Assembly: GCA_035293045.1 (NCBI GenBank) | Contig: DATDOY010000104.1 | Location: forward strand, 1-36,249 | DNA length: 36,249 nucleotides | Source: DATDOY01 sp035293045 | GTDB lineage: Bacteria; Actinomycetota; Acidimicrobiia; IMCC26256; JACPCJ01 | Direction: 5' to 3' | Shown here: positions 15,752-24,135 of the stretch, in pieces | Numbering within the stretch: position 1 is the stretch's first letter | Layout: each line of letters begins with the position of its first letter | Made by a program: the position numbers and the translations under genes | Notes under the pieces: generated by a model | The model's database searches: none | What the model was told of the DNA's origin: nothing | The model's input: only the letters and a program-made list of their open reading frames with translations

Positions 15752-17323
15752 CTAGCGGATCGCCCGTCGGACTCGCCGCACGACTCGGTCCACAAGAAGG
15801 CCGACGCGTCCGTCGTTCTTTCGCACGCGGTCGGCACGCGGGCGAAGCCGGCGAAGAAGCGCCAATGCCTTTCCCTTCGCGCCGCGAGCCTCCAGTTCAT
15901 CGAGACGTTGGAAGGCGGCATCGAGTTCGACGTCGGCGACGGACGTGGCCGGGAACCGCGGGACAGGAAGATCGTTGAGGGCCTCGAGTAGCGACGCCTT
16001 GATCTCGCCCCGGGCGACGAGGCTCTCTACCTCATCAGGATCAATCGCACCCGCAGCCACCGCGTCACCGAAGGCGTCGCGCCAAAGGCCGCAGAGAGGG
16101 TTCTCGTCGTTCTTCCACGGCTGCGTCGGCACCACGGTGAAGTGCGTCAGCTTGGTGACCCCGGGCTCGTATCGCTCGAGGTGGTTCCACTCGGGAGGAA
16201 GCGTGTCGTCGATCTCGTCGTGCCCCACGAGACACATGTTGAACATGAGGTCCTCATACGAGTACCGGTCGGCGTCGAGGCCGTTGATGATCTCCGGCAC
16301 GTGCCAATCGAGGCGCGAGCAATCGAGCACCATGACGCTCATCTGGCGCCCGGGGTGGAACCAGCCGCTGTCCTGCCACGCCGCGGGTGGTTCGTCCTGG
16401 CGCGTCACCATGATTCGGTGCTCATCGAAGGGCCGGGTCCAGAGTTCCTCGACATCACCGAACACCTGCATATCGGCGTCCATGTAGATGGCGCGACCCT
16501 CGTAATTGCAGAGCCCCGGGATCTGAAGGCGACAGAAGGAGAAGGTCGTCCGGGGGCGGTTCTTGCGAGCCTTGGGCATCGGGCCGGCGTAGTTCTGCAT
16601 GAACTCGACCCGCACCGGATGCTTCGTGTTCTGGCGGATCGTGTACTCCAATACGCGCGCGGCTGGCATCTGATTGTCCTCGGTGCCCACGAAGATCCGG
16701 ATCGGCTCGATGACGGGGCGGACTTCCATCCCATGCTGGGTGGCAATGCGCTGGAGTTCGGGGAACTGGAGGTCGAAGCTCGGTTGACGGTTCACGAGCC
16801 GGGTACCGCCCGCGACTTCCTCGAACCGCGAGCTGTAACTCTGGCCCCCGTCGATTCCGAGGGTCCGCACGGTCCTCGCTCCGAGCTCGGCCAGGATGGT
16901 GAGCGCCGCCTCGGACGAGAAGTACCGGATGTAGACGACCGGCGAACCCGCGAAGGTCCGATCGACATCGGTGTTGTACCAAACCAGGCGGCCCTGCTCG
17001 TCGAGTTCCCGCAACGCGGGGATGACCGGGATGAAGTCGTCGAGCAGGCGCAAACTGTTGCGGAGTCTGACGTGGGGCACTCGAGGCATGACGAGCCATC
17101 GGCAGTTGTCGACCAGGCGGTCTGCGCAGGCCTCGACGACGTCGAGATCGATGATGTGGGCGACGTCGACCGGCATTTCTCCCACGACGTGGTTCAAGGC
17201 CATCACATTGTGTGCACCGAGATCGACGTCGCCCACGTGCGAAAACGTGGGGCCCTTTCCCAGCAGAAGCCATGGCTTGTCGGGAAAGGTCGTCGATCGG
17301 ACCCAGTCGCTGAGCGAGATCAT
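15752..17323 (-). CDS. Two-domain glycosyltransferase: MAF/sialyltransferase-like Rossmann domain fused to a GT8-like domain
   Basis: A 523-residue protein. The N-terminal domain (about 1-205) begins with PWLLLGKGPTFSHV (GKGP at 22-25), then VMALNHVV, DVAHIIDLDVV and FSSEAALTILAELGARTVRTLGIDGG. This pattern resembles DUF115/MAF and CST-type sialyltransferase folds, families that use CMP-nonulosonic acids. The C-terminal domain (about 207-430) starts IRIFVGTEDNQMPAARVLEYTIR and carries a DxD at D282-A283-D284 (YMDADMQVF) plus KLTHFTVVPTQPW, as in GT8-like retaining transferases. A basic helical tail (about 490-523) may bind the membrane. The ATG overlaps the kdsA stop (ATGA), so the two are made together. 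I infer one domain uses CMP-Kdo. No membrane helix is seen. Family assignment of the N-domain is by motif only. Confidence 0.75.
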   Translation of the reverse strand: MISLSDWVRSTTFPDKPWLLLGKGPTFSHVGDVDLGAHNVMALNHVVGEMPVDVAHIIDLDVVEACADRLVDNCRWLVMPRVPHVRLRNSLRLLDDFIPVIPALRELDEQGRLVWYNTDVDRTFAGSPVVYIRYFSSEAALTILAELGARTVRTLGIDGGQSYSSRFEEVAGGTRLVNRQPSFDLQFPELQRIATQHGMEVRPVIEPIRIFVGTEDNQMPAARVLEYTIRQNTKHPVRVEFMQNYAGPMPKARKNRPRTTFSFCRLQIPGLCNYEGRAIYMDADMQVFGDVEELWTRPFDEHRIMVTRQDEPPAAWQDSGWFHPGRQMSVMVLDCSRLDWHVPEIINGLDADRYSYEDLMFNMCLVGHDEIDDTLPPEWNHLERYEPGVTKLTHFTVVPTQPWKNDENPLCGLWRDAFGDAVAAGAIDPDEVESLVARGEIKASLLEALNDLPVPRFPATSVADVELDAAFQRLDELEARGAKGKALALLRRLRPRADRVRKNDGRVGLLVDRVVRRVRRAIR

Positions 17324-18153
17324 GTGGTCGGCGGGAGCGTCGGGGCGGCGTTCCGGATGGCGACGAGGTCGGTGAGGAGCGCCTCAAGGTCGCGGAGCGC
17401 CACCATGTTGGGACCGTCGCTCAACGCCTTGTCGGGATGCTCGTGAATCTCCATGAACAACGCGTCCACTCCGACGGCGACCGCGGCGCGGGCGAGGTAA
17501 GGGACGAATTGCCGCTGTCCACCCGAGCTCGTCCCCTGTCCTCCGGGCATCTGCACGCTGTGGGTGGCGTCGAAGACGACAGGGTACCCGTGGGTCCGCA
17601 TTTGGGGCAGCGCCCGGAAGTCGACGACGAGGGCGTTGTAGCCGAAGGTGGTCCCGCGCTCGGTGAGGAGGATGCGGTCACACCCCGCGGACTCCAGCTT
17701 CGCCACGGCCTGGCCCATCTCACCCGGAGACACGAACTGCCCCTTTTTCACGTTGACCACGCGCTTCGTAGCCGCGGCCGCGAGGAGCAGGTCGGTTTGG
17801 CGACAGAGGAACGCAGGGATCTGGAGGATGTCGGCGACTTCCGCGGTCGGCGCGGCCTGCCACGTTTCGTGGATGTCGGTCACCACGGGAACTCCGACTT
17901 TCTTCTTGACCGTGTCGAGGACGGCCAAGCCGGCTTCCATGCCCGGCCCGCGGTAGCCGTCGATCGAGGTGCGATTGGCCTTGTCGAACGACGCCTTGAA
18001 CACGTAGCCCACCCCGACGCGACGGCAGACTTCGCCAATCTCGGTCGCCATGTGGATGGTGAAGTCCTCCGATTCGATCGCGCACGGCCCACCGAGGAGG
18101 ACGAGCTGGTCTCCGCCGATCAGAGGTCCGTCGGTGATCTGCACTGGCGTCAC
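17320..18153 (-). CDS. kdsA: 3-deoxy-8-phosphooctulonate synthase (Kdo-8-phosphate synthase)
   Basis: A 277-residue enzyme condensing arabinose 5-phosphate with phosphoenolpyruvate to Kdo-8-phosphate. Diagnostic segments: GGPCAIESED, YVFKASFDKANRTS, TDIHETWQA, QIPAFLCRQTDLL, NVKKGQFVSPGEM and FDATHSVQMPGG. The metal ligands of the metal-dependent class are all present: C24, H198, E235 and D246 (the metal-free E. coli type has Asn at the first position). It should therefore be an active, metal-dependent KdsA. The GTG at 18153 overlaps the kdsB stop by four bases, and its own stop overlaps the next start (ATGA). Kdo synthesis is a Gram-negative trait, so finding it here is unusual. Confidence 0.95.
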   Translation of the reverse strand: MTPVQITDGPLIGGDQLVLLGGPCAIESEDFTIHMATEIGEVCRRVGVGYVFKASFDKANRTSIDGYRGPGMEAGLAVLDTVKKKVGVPVVTDIHETWQAAPTAEVADILQIPAFLCRQTDLLLAAAATKRVVNVKKGQFVSPGEMGQAVAKLESAGCDRILLTERGTTFGYNALVVDFRALPQMRTHGYPVVFDATHSVQMPGGQGTSSGGQRQFVPYLARAAVAVGVDALFMEIHEHPDKALSDGPNMVALRDLEALLTDLVAIRNAAPTLPPTT

Positions 18154-18893
18154 GCCACGCCTCCCCGCTCAACCAACGCGACCGCCCGCGCCAGATCGTC
18201 CGGCGTGTTGACTTCGATCACGGGTCGATCGATTGGACACACGCGAATCCGGTATCCGTGCTCCAAGGCACGGAGTTGTTCCAGGGCCTCCGTGCGCTCC
18301 AACGGTGTGGGATCGAGACCCGCATAGAGGGAAAGGAACGAGCGGGTGAACGCGTACAGCCCGATGTGGTGGAACACCGGAAGCCTCTCCTCGACCACAT
18401 CACGGCGATAAGGGATGGGGCTCCGGGAGAAGTAGAGCGCGTCGCCGTTGCGGTCACACACGACCTTGACCACGTTGGGGTCGTCGAACCCGTGCCCCTC
18501 GTCGAGCGGCGCTGCCACCGTCGTCATCACGGGCGCTTCTCCGCGCCGATACGGACCGACGAGCGCGCTCAACATCTCCGAGGTGACAAAGGGTTGGTCA
18601 CCCTGCACATTCACCACGACATCGGCCTCGGCGTGGCGAGCCGCCACCTCCGACACCCGATCGGTGCCGGTCGGGTGATCCTCGCGCGTGAGTTCCGCCA
18701 CGCCCCCGAAGGCGGCGACGGCAGCGGCGATCTCCTCGTCGGGTGTGGCGACGACGACTGCGTCGAGATCGGTGCACGCTGCGGCGGATTCGTAGACCCA
18801 TTGCACGAGCGAGCGGCCGGCGAGATCGACAAGCGGCTTGCCAGGGAACCGGGTCGCGGCCATGCGCGCCGGAATCACGCCGAGAATATGCAT
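18150..18893 (-). CDS. kdsB: CMP-Kdo synthetase (3-deoxy-manno-octulosonate cytidylyltransferase)
   Basis: A 247-residue cytidylyltransferase that activates Kdo with CTP to CMP-Kdo. It starts MHILGVIPARMAATRFPGKP, the nucleotide-binding signature of KdsB. It continues with VVVATPDEEI, TGTDRVSEVA, VVVNVQGDQPFV (Mg-binding Asp; the family more often has QGDEP) and the C-terminal HIGLYAFTRSFL and PVIEVNTPDDL. Length matches the family (about 245). The frame is open far upstream, but the alignment fixes the start at the ATG at 18893, seven bases after the kdsD stop. The 3' end overlaps kdsA by four bases. Confidence 0.94.
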   Translation of the reverse strand: MHILGVIPARMAATRFPGKPLVDLAGRSLVQWVYESAAACTDLDAVVVATPDEEIAAAVAAFGGVAELTREDHPTGTDRVSEVAARHAEADVVVNVQGDQPFVTSEMLSALVGPYRRGEAPVMTTVAAPLDEGHGFDDPNVVKVVCDRNGDALYFSRSPIPYRRDVVEERLPVFHHIGLYAFTRSFLSLYAGLDPTPLERTEALEQLRALEHGYRIRVCPIDRPVIEVNTPDDLARAVALVERGGVA

Positions 18894-18900
18894 CGAGCGC

Positions 18901-19899
18901 CTACAGCCCCGCCCGTACGAGATCGTGCACTCGCACGATCCCGAGGCACCGACGATCGGCGTCAACGACCGGCAGGACCGAGATCTGCGACGGCCGGTCC
19001 TCCATGAGTTGCAGGGCGTTATAGGCCAGTTCATCGGCCCCAACCACGGTCGGGTCCGCCGTCATCACGTCCTGCGCTTGGGAATCGCTCGTCGCTGCCC
19101 CGCGCTCCTGCATCGCACGGCGCAGATCGCCATCCGTCACAATCCCGAGGAGCGTTCCGTCGGAGTTCACGACGGCCGCGGCGCCAAGGCCGCCCTCGCT
19201 GATGCGGGAAACCACATCGATCCACGCCGCCTCCGGCGCCACGCGCGGGAACGCGTCGCCCGCGTGCATCACGTCGGCGACGCGCAAAGTGAGCCGACGC
19301 CCCAGCGCGCCCGAAGGGTGGTTGAGGGCGAATTGCTCCGGCGTGAGCCCCCGAGCGTCGTACAGGGCGATCGCGAGCGCATCCCCAACCGCCATGGCGA
19401 CCGTCGTGCTGGACGTCGGCGCGAGGTTGAACGGGCAGGCTTCCTCGGCCGCACCGGCGTCGAGAGCCACATCAGCGGCTCGCGCGAGGGTCGATTCGAG
19501 CCGCCCCACGATGGCGATGATCGCGACCTGTCGGTGACGGAGATACGGCAGGATGGCTTTCAGCTCGTCGGTCTCGCCGCTGTTGCTCACGGCGACCACG
19601 ACGTCCTCCGGGCCCACGGCTCCTAACCCGCCGTGAAGAGCGTCCCCGGGATGGAGAAAGATCGCGGGGGTTCCAGTGCTCGTCATCGTCCCCGCGATTT
19701 TCCTCGCGATGATCCCCGACGTACCCGCGCCGGTGGCGACGACCTTCCCCGACATGGGCGCCAGCAGCCCTACCGCCTTGTCGAACGCCGCGCTATCCAA
19801 CCGTTCCGCAGCAGCGATCAATGCCCCTGCCTCCGTGCGCAGGACCTGTCGTGGACCCCGAGAGCTCCTTGCCGCATGCTGTCGTGAGTCTGGTGTCAA
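18901..19899 (-). CDS. kdsD: Arabinose-5-phosphate isomerase (KdsD/KpsF type) with a substituted catalytic Lys
   Basis: A 332-residue protein with an N-terminal SIS sugar-isomerase domain (about 1-205) and two CBS domains (about 208-325, DVMHAGDAFPRV and DVMTADPTVV). It should interconvert ribulose 5-phosphate and arabinose 5-phosphate, the first step to Kdo. Strongly matching segments: STGTPAIFLHPGDALHG, SNSGETDEL, EEACPFNLAPTSSTT, NHPSGALGRRL and TDGDLRRAM. Of the four catalytic residues described for E. coli KdsD (K59, E111, E152, H193), three are kept (E112, E153, H194). The Lys position is Thr60 (GAGTSG for GMGKSG). The start is taken as the TTG at 19899, with GGAGG four bases upstream; this gives the family length. 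Confidence 0.9.
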   Translation of the reverse strand: MTPDSRQHAARSSRGPRQVLRTEAGALIAAAERLDSAAFDKAVGLLAPMSGKVVATGAGTSGIIARKIAGTMTSTGTPAIFLHPGDALHGGLGAVGPEDVVVAVSNSGETDELKAILPYLRHRQVAIIAIVGRLESTLARAADVALDAGAAEEACPFNLAPTSSTTVAMAVGDALAIALYDARGLTPEQFALNHPSGALGRRLTLRVADVMHAGDAFPRVAPEAAWIDVVSRISEGGLGAAAVVNSDGTLLGIVTDGDLRRAMQERGAATSDSQAQDVMTADPTVVGADELAYNALQLMEDRPSQISVLPVVDADRRCLGIVRVHDLVRAGL

Positions 19900-19975
19900 G
19901 CGGCCTCCAACATCCGTACGGAACTGCTGCGATCCTACGCTCCAGGCAGGTCCGCGCCTGTGCCCGAAAGGCGGC

Positions 19976-20917
19976 TCACCCATCCGGGTCGCTTCCCGAC
20001 GATCCAGACGCAGTCCCAACAAGGGCCGCGACACGGTCTGCATACGCGCTCCACGTGAACGCTTCTACTGACGGCCGAATCGCGCCGGGGAGCTTGTACG
20101 CCTGGTCGATGAAACTACACACCGTCTCAGAAGACGCTCCCACATCGAACAGGAAGCCGTTCTCGCCGTGTCGGATCAAGTCGGGTGCGAACCCCGTCCG
20201 TGACGCCACTGGCACCGCATTCGAAAGCATCGCCTCGAGGAGCGGTATTGGACCGCCCTCGAGCTTTGCGGGAGATAGAAAGACGTCCATCCGCCGGTAG
20301 TGCGCCGGGTAATCCTCGTACGACGGCTGTGCGTAGTCCACGTTCGATCGGCGAAGGGTCTGATCAAAGCCTGGAGCGTTCTCCCAGCCCCTTCCGATCA
20401 GCAGGAATTGTCGGTGGGGCATCTGCGCGACGACCTCCGCGATCAGTTCCGGCGACTTGCGCCGGTAGTAAGCAGCGCAGAGTCCGACCACCCCTGAACC
20501 GGTTCGCTCGTGAGGAAGGAACACCTCAGGATGCGACCCCGGGATCAGCGTGAGGACGCGACCCGCGTTGACACCCCGCTTTACAAGCCCCTCCGCATGG
20601 AGCGACGACATCGACAGGACTTTCGTGCATTGATTCAGAGCGCGGACAACCCGCTTCCACCGCCACCACGGATGGCTCGGATGCGTGAAGAAGACCAAGC
20701 TCGACTTCGACCCGAGACCTCGCTCGTTCGCAAGGCAATACTCGAACAAGGAGTAGTGGCTGAAAAAGTAGGCGCCGGCCTGGGGAAGTGGGGTGACGCC
20801 GTAATGCAGGAGAGTGGTCCCCGGGAAGTATCGTGCGATCTCCTGGGAGACCGTATCGAGGATCCAACCGCGGTTCCGCGGGGATACGACCAATGCGAGA
20901 TCAGGCACCCCGGTCAC
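19976..20917 (-). CDS. GT4-like glycosyltransferase (group 1)
   Basis: A 313-residue GT-B glycosyltransferase, shorter than the usual 360-400, so the N-terminal domain is compact. The C-terminal nucleotide-sugar-binding half is clear: RKSPELIAEVVAQMPHRQFLLIGRG, then YRRMDVFLSPAKLEGGPIPLLEAMLSNAVPV, whose E-x7-E pattern and following RTGFAPDLIRHGENGFLFD are typical of GT4. The donor sugar is not known. Start is a GTG at 20917, divergent from the methyltransferase gene at 20980. It lies 76 bases upstream of kdsD on the same strand and may be the first gene of that operon. Base composition is less GC-rich than the kds genes. Confidence 0.87.
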   Translation of the reverse strand: MTGVPDLALVVSPRNRGWILDTVSQEIARYFPGTTLLHYGVTPLPQAGAYFFSHYSLFEYCLANERGLGSKSSLVFFTHPSHPWWRWKRVVRALNQCTKVLSMSSLHAEGLVKRGVNAGRVLTLIPGSHPEVFLPHERTGSGVVGLCAAYYRRKSPELIAEVVAQMPHRQFLLIGRGWENAPGFDQTLRRSNVDYAQPSYEDYPAHYRRMDVFLSPAKLEGGPIPLLEAMLSNAVPVASRTGFAPDLIRHGENGFLFDVGASSETVCSFIDQAYKLPGAIRPSVEAFTWSAYADRVAALVGTASGSSGSDPDG

Positions 20918-20979
20918 TCCGCGTAGATCCGAAGGACAGGGCCCGCGTTGGGTGCCCTGGTGAAAGGCCCTCCATCACG

Positions 20980-21657
20980 ATGGCTAGACAAGCAGCGGGA
21001 CCGCCAATCGACGAGCTGGACTCCTACGAGCGTCGGCCGGTGAACCAGGCTCGGCGCGAGGCGATCATCGCGTACGGCGGTGCGACAGTCCTCGACGTTG
21101 GGTGCGGCAACGGATCGTACGTCCGCGAGTTCGACACTGAACGCACGACGATCGGACTCGATAGCCATCGCTTTCCCTCCTGGAATCAGTCACACCGCTT
21201 CGTTCTGTCCGACGCAGTCCGGTTGCCGATTCACGACGCTTCTGTCAGCACAGTGACGTGTTTCGAGACTCTCGAGCACCTGCCCGATCCCTTGGGCGCG
21301 CTACGCGAGTACGCACGGGTGACGCATGGCTCGCTCATCCTCACCGTCCCGAACTGCACGACCACGCCTGGCATGGACGCCAGCAATCTGATCTACCGGC
21401 ACTTTGTAGACCGGACCCATGTCAACTTCTTCAATGTTGAGTCCATCACGGCGTTAGTCCGCGAGGCCGGTTTTGAGATAGTCCACGTCCGGCTTATCAA
21501 CGAGATCGACGTATTCCCACTCGTAGGCGAAGTGTTTCGATTGCCAGCGCTGTGGATCCGGGTGTTGCGGAAGCTGCTCCATCGTTATGCGCGCCGCTAT
21601 CCCATGACATGCCTCGTGGTGGCGCAGCCTCGACGATTCGCCGACTCAGAAGGCTAG
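20980..21657 (+). CDS. Class I SAM-dependent methyltransferase (type 11)
   Basis: A 225-residue cytoplasmic methyltransferase. Motif I is VLDVGCGNGSYV (SAM-binding glycine loop), followed by TIGLDSHR (acidic end of beta-2), FVLSDAVRLPIHDASV and FETLEHLPDPLGALREYARV (post-IV helix), then SLILTVPN. This is the pattern of small-molecule or sugar methyltransferases of polysaccharide loci. The acceptor is unknown. The frame is open upstream, but homology starts at the ATG at 20980 (MARQAAGPPIDELDSYERRP). It is the only plus-strand gene between two minus-strand blocks and its end overlaps the convergent FkbM-like gene by four bases. Confidence 0.88.
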   Translation: MARQAAGPPIDELDSYERRPVNQARREAIIAYGGATVLDVGCGNGSYVREFDTERTTIGLDSHRFPSWNQSHRFVLSDAVRLPIHDASVSTVTCFETLEHLPDPLGALREYARVTHGSLILTVPNCTTTPGMDASNLIYRHFVDRTHVNFFNVESITALVREAGFEIVHVRLINEIDVFPLVGEVFRLPALWIRVLRKLLHRYARRYPMTCLVVAQPRRFADSEG

Positions 21658-22583
21658 ACCTCCACCAGCGGATACTTCCGTGCCCGACGCTCCTGCTCGA
21701 TCTGAGTTGTGTGGCGGAGCCGCCGAGCATGAGGCATCCATGCTTGCGCTACGTCCAGTTCCTTCAGGGGGCCCTTGACCTGATCGCTACGAACGAAGAA
21801 CGCGTTGGCGCCCATGGAATCGCAGCCCACCAAGCTGTACCCCTTCGTCTTGCCAAGCTTCGTCAGTGCCGCCAACGAAGCGCCGTGGTTCAGCGGATCG
21901 GCCAGGTTTCGCTGAAAATGCGGATCGTACGGAATGGTCAGCGCGCGATCTGCTCCAAAACTCGCGTTGTATTCAACAACCACTACGCGCGCGTGGATCC
22001 CTTCGAGCCCCTTCCAGATCCAATACTCGTTCCCGTCGATATCCAGGGAGAGCAGGTCGATCACGGGGCCCACTCCCTCGGCCAAAAGAAGATCGCTGAA
22101 GTTCTCCGCAGAAATGAACGCCTGCCGGAACACCACCTGCCCCGACCCCTGGTCAAGGAGGTCCGAATAGCGACGGCGTGCCTCAGCCACGCGCCCGTGG
22201 TCCCCGTCAATCAAGATTCCGCGCCAACCCCGCTCAAGGGCAAGGTAGGCGGTATTGCACTCGAACCCGTGGCTCACGCCAACCTCGACGAAGGAAGCCG
22301 ATTCGACACCGATCTCATTGAAGATGTAGCCAAGGATTCCGTCTTCACCATTTTGGGAGAAGATGGTTAACTCGTGATCGTTCAAGGCTGACCCACGCCT
22401 GGGTGACCGCCCCGGAAATTGATCGGCAGCGATGGCCCGGTTTAGCCGTCGCAACTGTTCGTCGATGAGCCAAAGTTGGTATTCGATTCTCTCTACGCGG
22501 GATCGACCAAACGACTCTTGGAGTGACGAATAAATCCAGGAAGGAAGCAACTTGGACAAGACTCTACTGAACAAGGTGCGCAC
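21654..22583 (-). CDS. FkbM-like SAM-dependent methyltransferase family protein
   Basis: A 309-residue protein. After an N-terminal helical stretch come SQNGEDGILGYIF, SFVEVGVSHGFECNTAYLAL (SAM-binding region), GILIDGD and LLSLDIDGNEYWIWKGL, the pattern of a group of FkbM-like proteins common in O-antigen and capsule loci. They probably methylate a glycan hydroxyl, although members often lack tested activity. The frame is open to a GTG at 22619 (MTESIVCPTESIV), which contains an internal repeat of five residues. The GTG at 22583 with GGAG six to seven bases upstream is preferred. It follows the Wzx gene. Base composition is lower in GC than in the flanks. Confidence 0.8.
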   Translation of the reverse strand: MRTLFSRVLSKLLPSWIYSSLQESFGRSRVERIEYQLWLIDEQLRRLNRAIAADQFPGRSPRRGSALNDHELTIFSQNGEDGILGYIFNEIGVESASFVEVGVSHGFECNTAYLALERGWRGILIDGDHGRVAEARRRYSDLLDQGSGQVVFRQAFISAENFSDLLLAEGVGPVIDLLSLDIDGNEYWIWKGLEGIHARVVVVEYNASFGADRALTIPYDPHFQRNLADPLNHGASLAALTKLGKTKGYSLVGCDSMGANAFFVRSDQVKGPLKELDVAQAWMPHARRLRHTTQIEQERRARKYPLVEV

Positions 22584-22646
22584 AATGGACTCCGTGGGAC
22601 AGACAATGGACTCGGTCACCGCCGTACCTAGCAGTTTGGGTGTGAC

Positions 22647-24101
22647 CTAATACTTCCCCGGAGAATCTCGCATGCCTCGCTTGGGAACTGTCGAGGAATC
22701 TCCGGGGACGGGCGTCGTACCTGCCGAGACCGGGTCGAGTGACCGAAACAGGGCGAGACCAGCCAGCCCCGATCCAGCCACCCCGGCGATGCCCGAGCGC
22801 ACGAACGCAACGCCGCTAGCGCCGAAGGAAGCAGCAGCAACAGCGAAACCAGCAATTGCCACGGCGCCCGTTGCGGAAGCCAACAGGAAAAACAAGCGAA
22901 CTTGTCCAGTGGCCAGAAGCGCAGGCCGCGTCCAGAAGAGCGGAAGAGTGAGAGCTCCGCCAGCAACGAGGATCATCGCAGGCGCTACCGCGCCACCGAA
23001 GCCCAAGCCCACAACCAACGGAAGCAACGCTGGAAGAACAGGAACGCTGAGGAGCATCAGGGCCGCCAGAGGCAGCCCGACCTTGCGTGTGTAATCGATC
23101 AGCACGGAACGCAACGCCACCCTTTCGCCGGCGGCGACGATAGCAGTGAGGCGCGGGTACGCAACCTGCTGGAGAGGGAGCACGATGCTCGACGTTGGCG
23201 CTGATGCCGACCGAGCGAGGCGGTAGTAGCCCGCCTGCGTTGGTCCCGCCAGCGCGCCGACCAGAACGAGGTCTGCCTCCTTCACGAAGACCGCAACGAG
23301 GCTCGTAAGGTCGGTGTAAATCATGAACCCCACGATCTCGCGAAATTCAGCACCTAAGCTTTTGCGGCGTCCCTGAAGCCACGACGCACCGAGTTCCCTG
23401 ACGATTACGCGGTGAGCGAGCAGGGTGGAAACCACCGCCTCCACAACGACCGACGCCGCAGTGGCGTACACAACTCCGTCGATACGAGAGCCCGAAGCGA
23501 CGAGAGCAACCATCAGAGCAGTTCGGAGGATGGAAGCTCCGCCTTGAACATATGCAATCAGCCGGAATCGCCGAAATATCGTCAAGATTGCTCGCGACGT
23601 ACCAGCGGGAGCGGAAAATACCGAGGCCGCCGCAAAAATGACGAGAAGGTGCGTCATGCCACCGACCCTCACGATGTGATCTGTCACCCACGTGGCGCTG
23701 GCGCATACAAAAGCGAATCCCAAGACACCGAGAAGGAGGTCAGCTCCATACGCGACCTTTGGCACTGCAAGAGCTTGATCAACGGAACCGGTCGCTACAT
23801 GCTGCCCGAGATACCTAACGACGGCTTCCTTTGCACGCGGGTCGATGAAGTTGAACACCAAGGTCGTGAAGCTGATGATCACCGCCGCGATCCCGAGATC
23901 GCGAGGTCCGAGAAGCCTGGCGACGATGACTGCCTGCGTCAGGGCCATAGCCATGACGACGACCTCCGCTGTCCACAAAGTCCCGACGTCTCGCGCGAAC
24001 AGGGAGCCTCGAGCTCGCCGGAGGACATCACTCAAGCCAGCCATGGGGCGACGCGCCCCAAGCTTGTCCTCCAATGGACCGGAGTCGAGATCAGACGTCA
24101 T
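22647..24101 (-). CDS. Wzx-type polysaccharide flippase (MVF/PST family)
   Basis: A 484-residue integral membrane protein with about twelve hydrophobic segments, the size and layout of O-antigen/capsule flippases. The N-terminal repeat element is seen in LFARDVGTLWTAEVVVMAMALTQ and VARLLGPRDLGIAAVIISFTTL, followed by IDPRAKEAVVRY, a typical family segment. It is thought to move undecaprenyl-pyrophosphate-linked repeat units across the membrane. The ATG at 24101 begins MTSDLDSGPLEDK. It lies 34 bases after the UDP-sugar dehydrogenase stop, in the same transcription block. The C-terminal 25 residues are a hydrophilic Pro/Ser-rich tail. Substrate specificity is unknown. Confidence 0.9.
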   Translation of the reverse strand: MTSDLDSGPLEDKLGARRPMAGLSDVLRRARGSLFARDVGTLWTAEVVVMAMALTQAVIVARLLGPRDLGIAAVIISFTTLVFNFIDPRAKEAVVRYLGQHVATGSVDQALAVPKVAYGADLLLGVLGFAFVCASATWVTDHIVRVGGMTHLLVIFAAASVFSAPAGTSRAILTIFRRFRLIAYVQGGASILRTALMVALVASGSRIDGVVYATAASVVVEAVVSTLLAHRVIVRELGASWLQGRRKSLGAEFREIVGFMIYTDLTSLVAVFVKEADLVLVGALAGPTQAGYYRLARSASAPTSSIVLPLQQVAYPRLTAIVAAGERVALRSVLIDYTRKVGLPLAALMLLSVPVLPALLPLVVGLGFGGAVAPAMILVAGGALTLPLFWTRPALLATGQVRLFFLLASATGAVAIAGFAVAAASFGASGVAFVRSGIAGVAGSGLAGLALFRSLDPVSAGTTPVPGDSSTVPKRGMRDSPGKY

Positions 24102-24135
24102 GACGCCAAGACCCCCGGTCGTGGGGCGGAGCGCT

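Noticed and set aside
16142..17446. Plus-strand open frame opposite the two-domain glycosyltransferase
   Set aside because: It has no motif and is His/Asp/Arg-rich. The minus-strand reading has glycosyltransferase signatures and ATGA coupling to kdsA.
18894..19043. N-terminal extension of KdsB from the upstream open frame
   Set aside because: The extra 50 residues are Arg/Cys/Ser-rich and overlap the end of kdsD. KdsB homology begins exactly at the ATG at 18893.
19900..20043. N-terminal extension of KdsD to the ATG at 20043
   Set aside because: It would overlap the GT4 gene. The TTG at 19899 has a GGAGG site and gives residue numbering offset by only one from E. coli KdsD.
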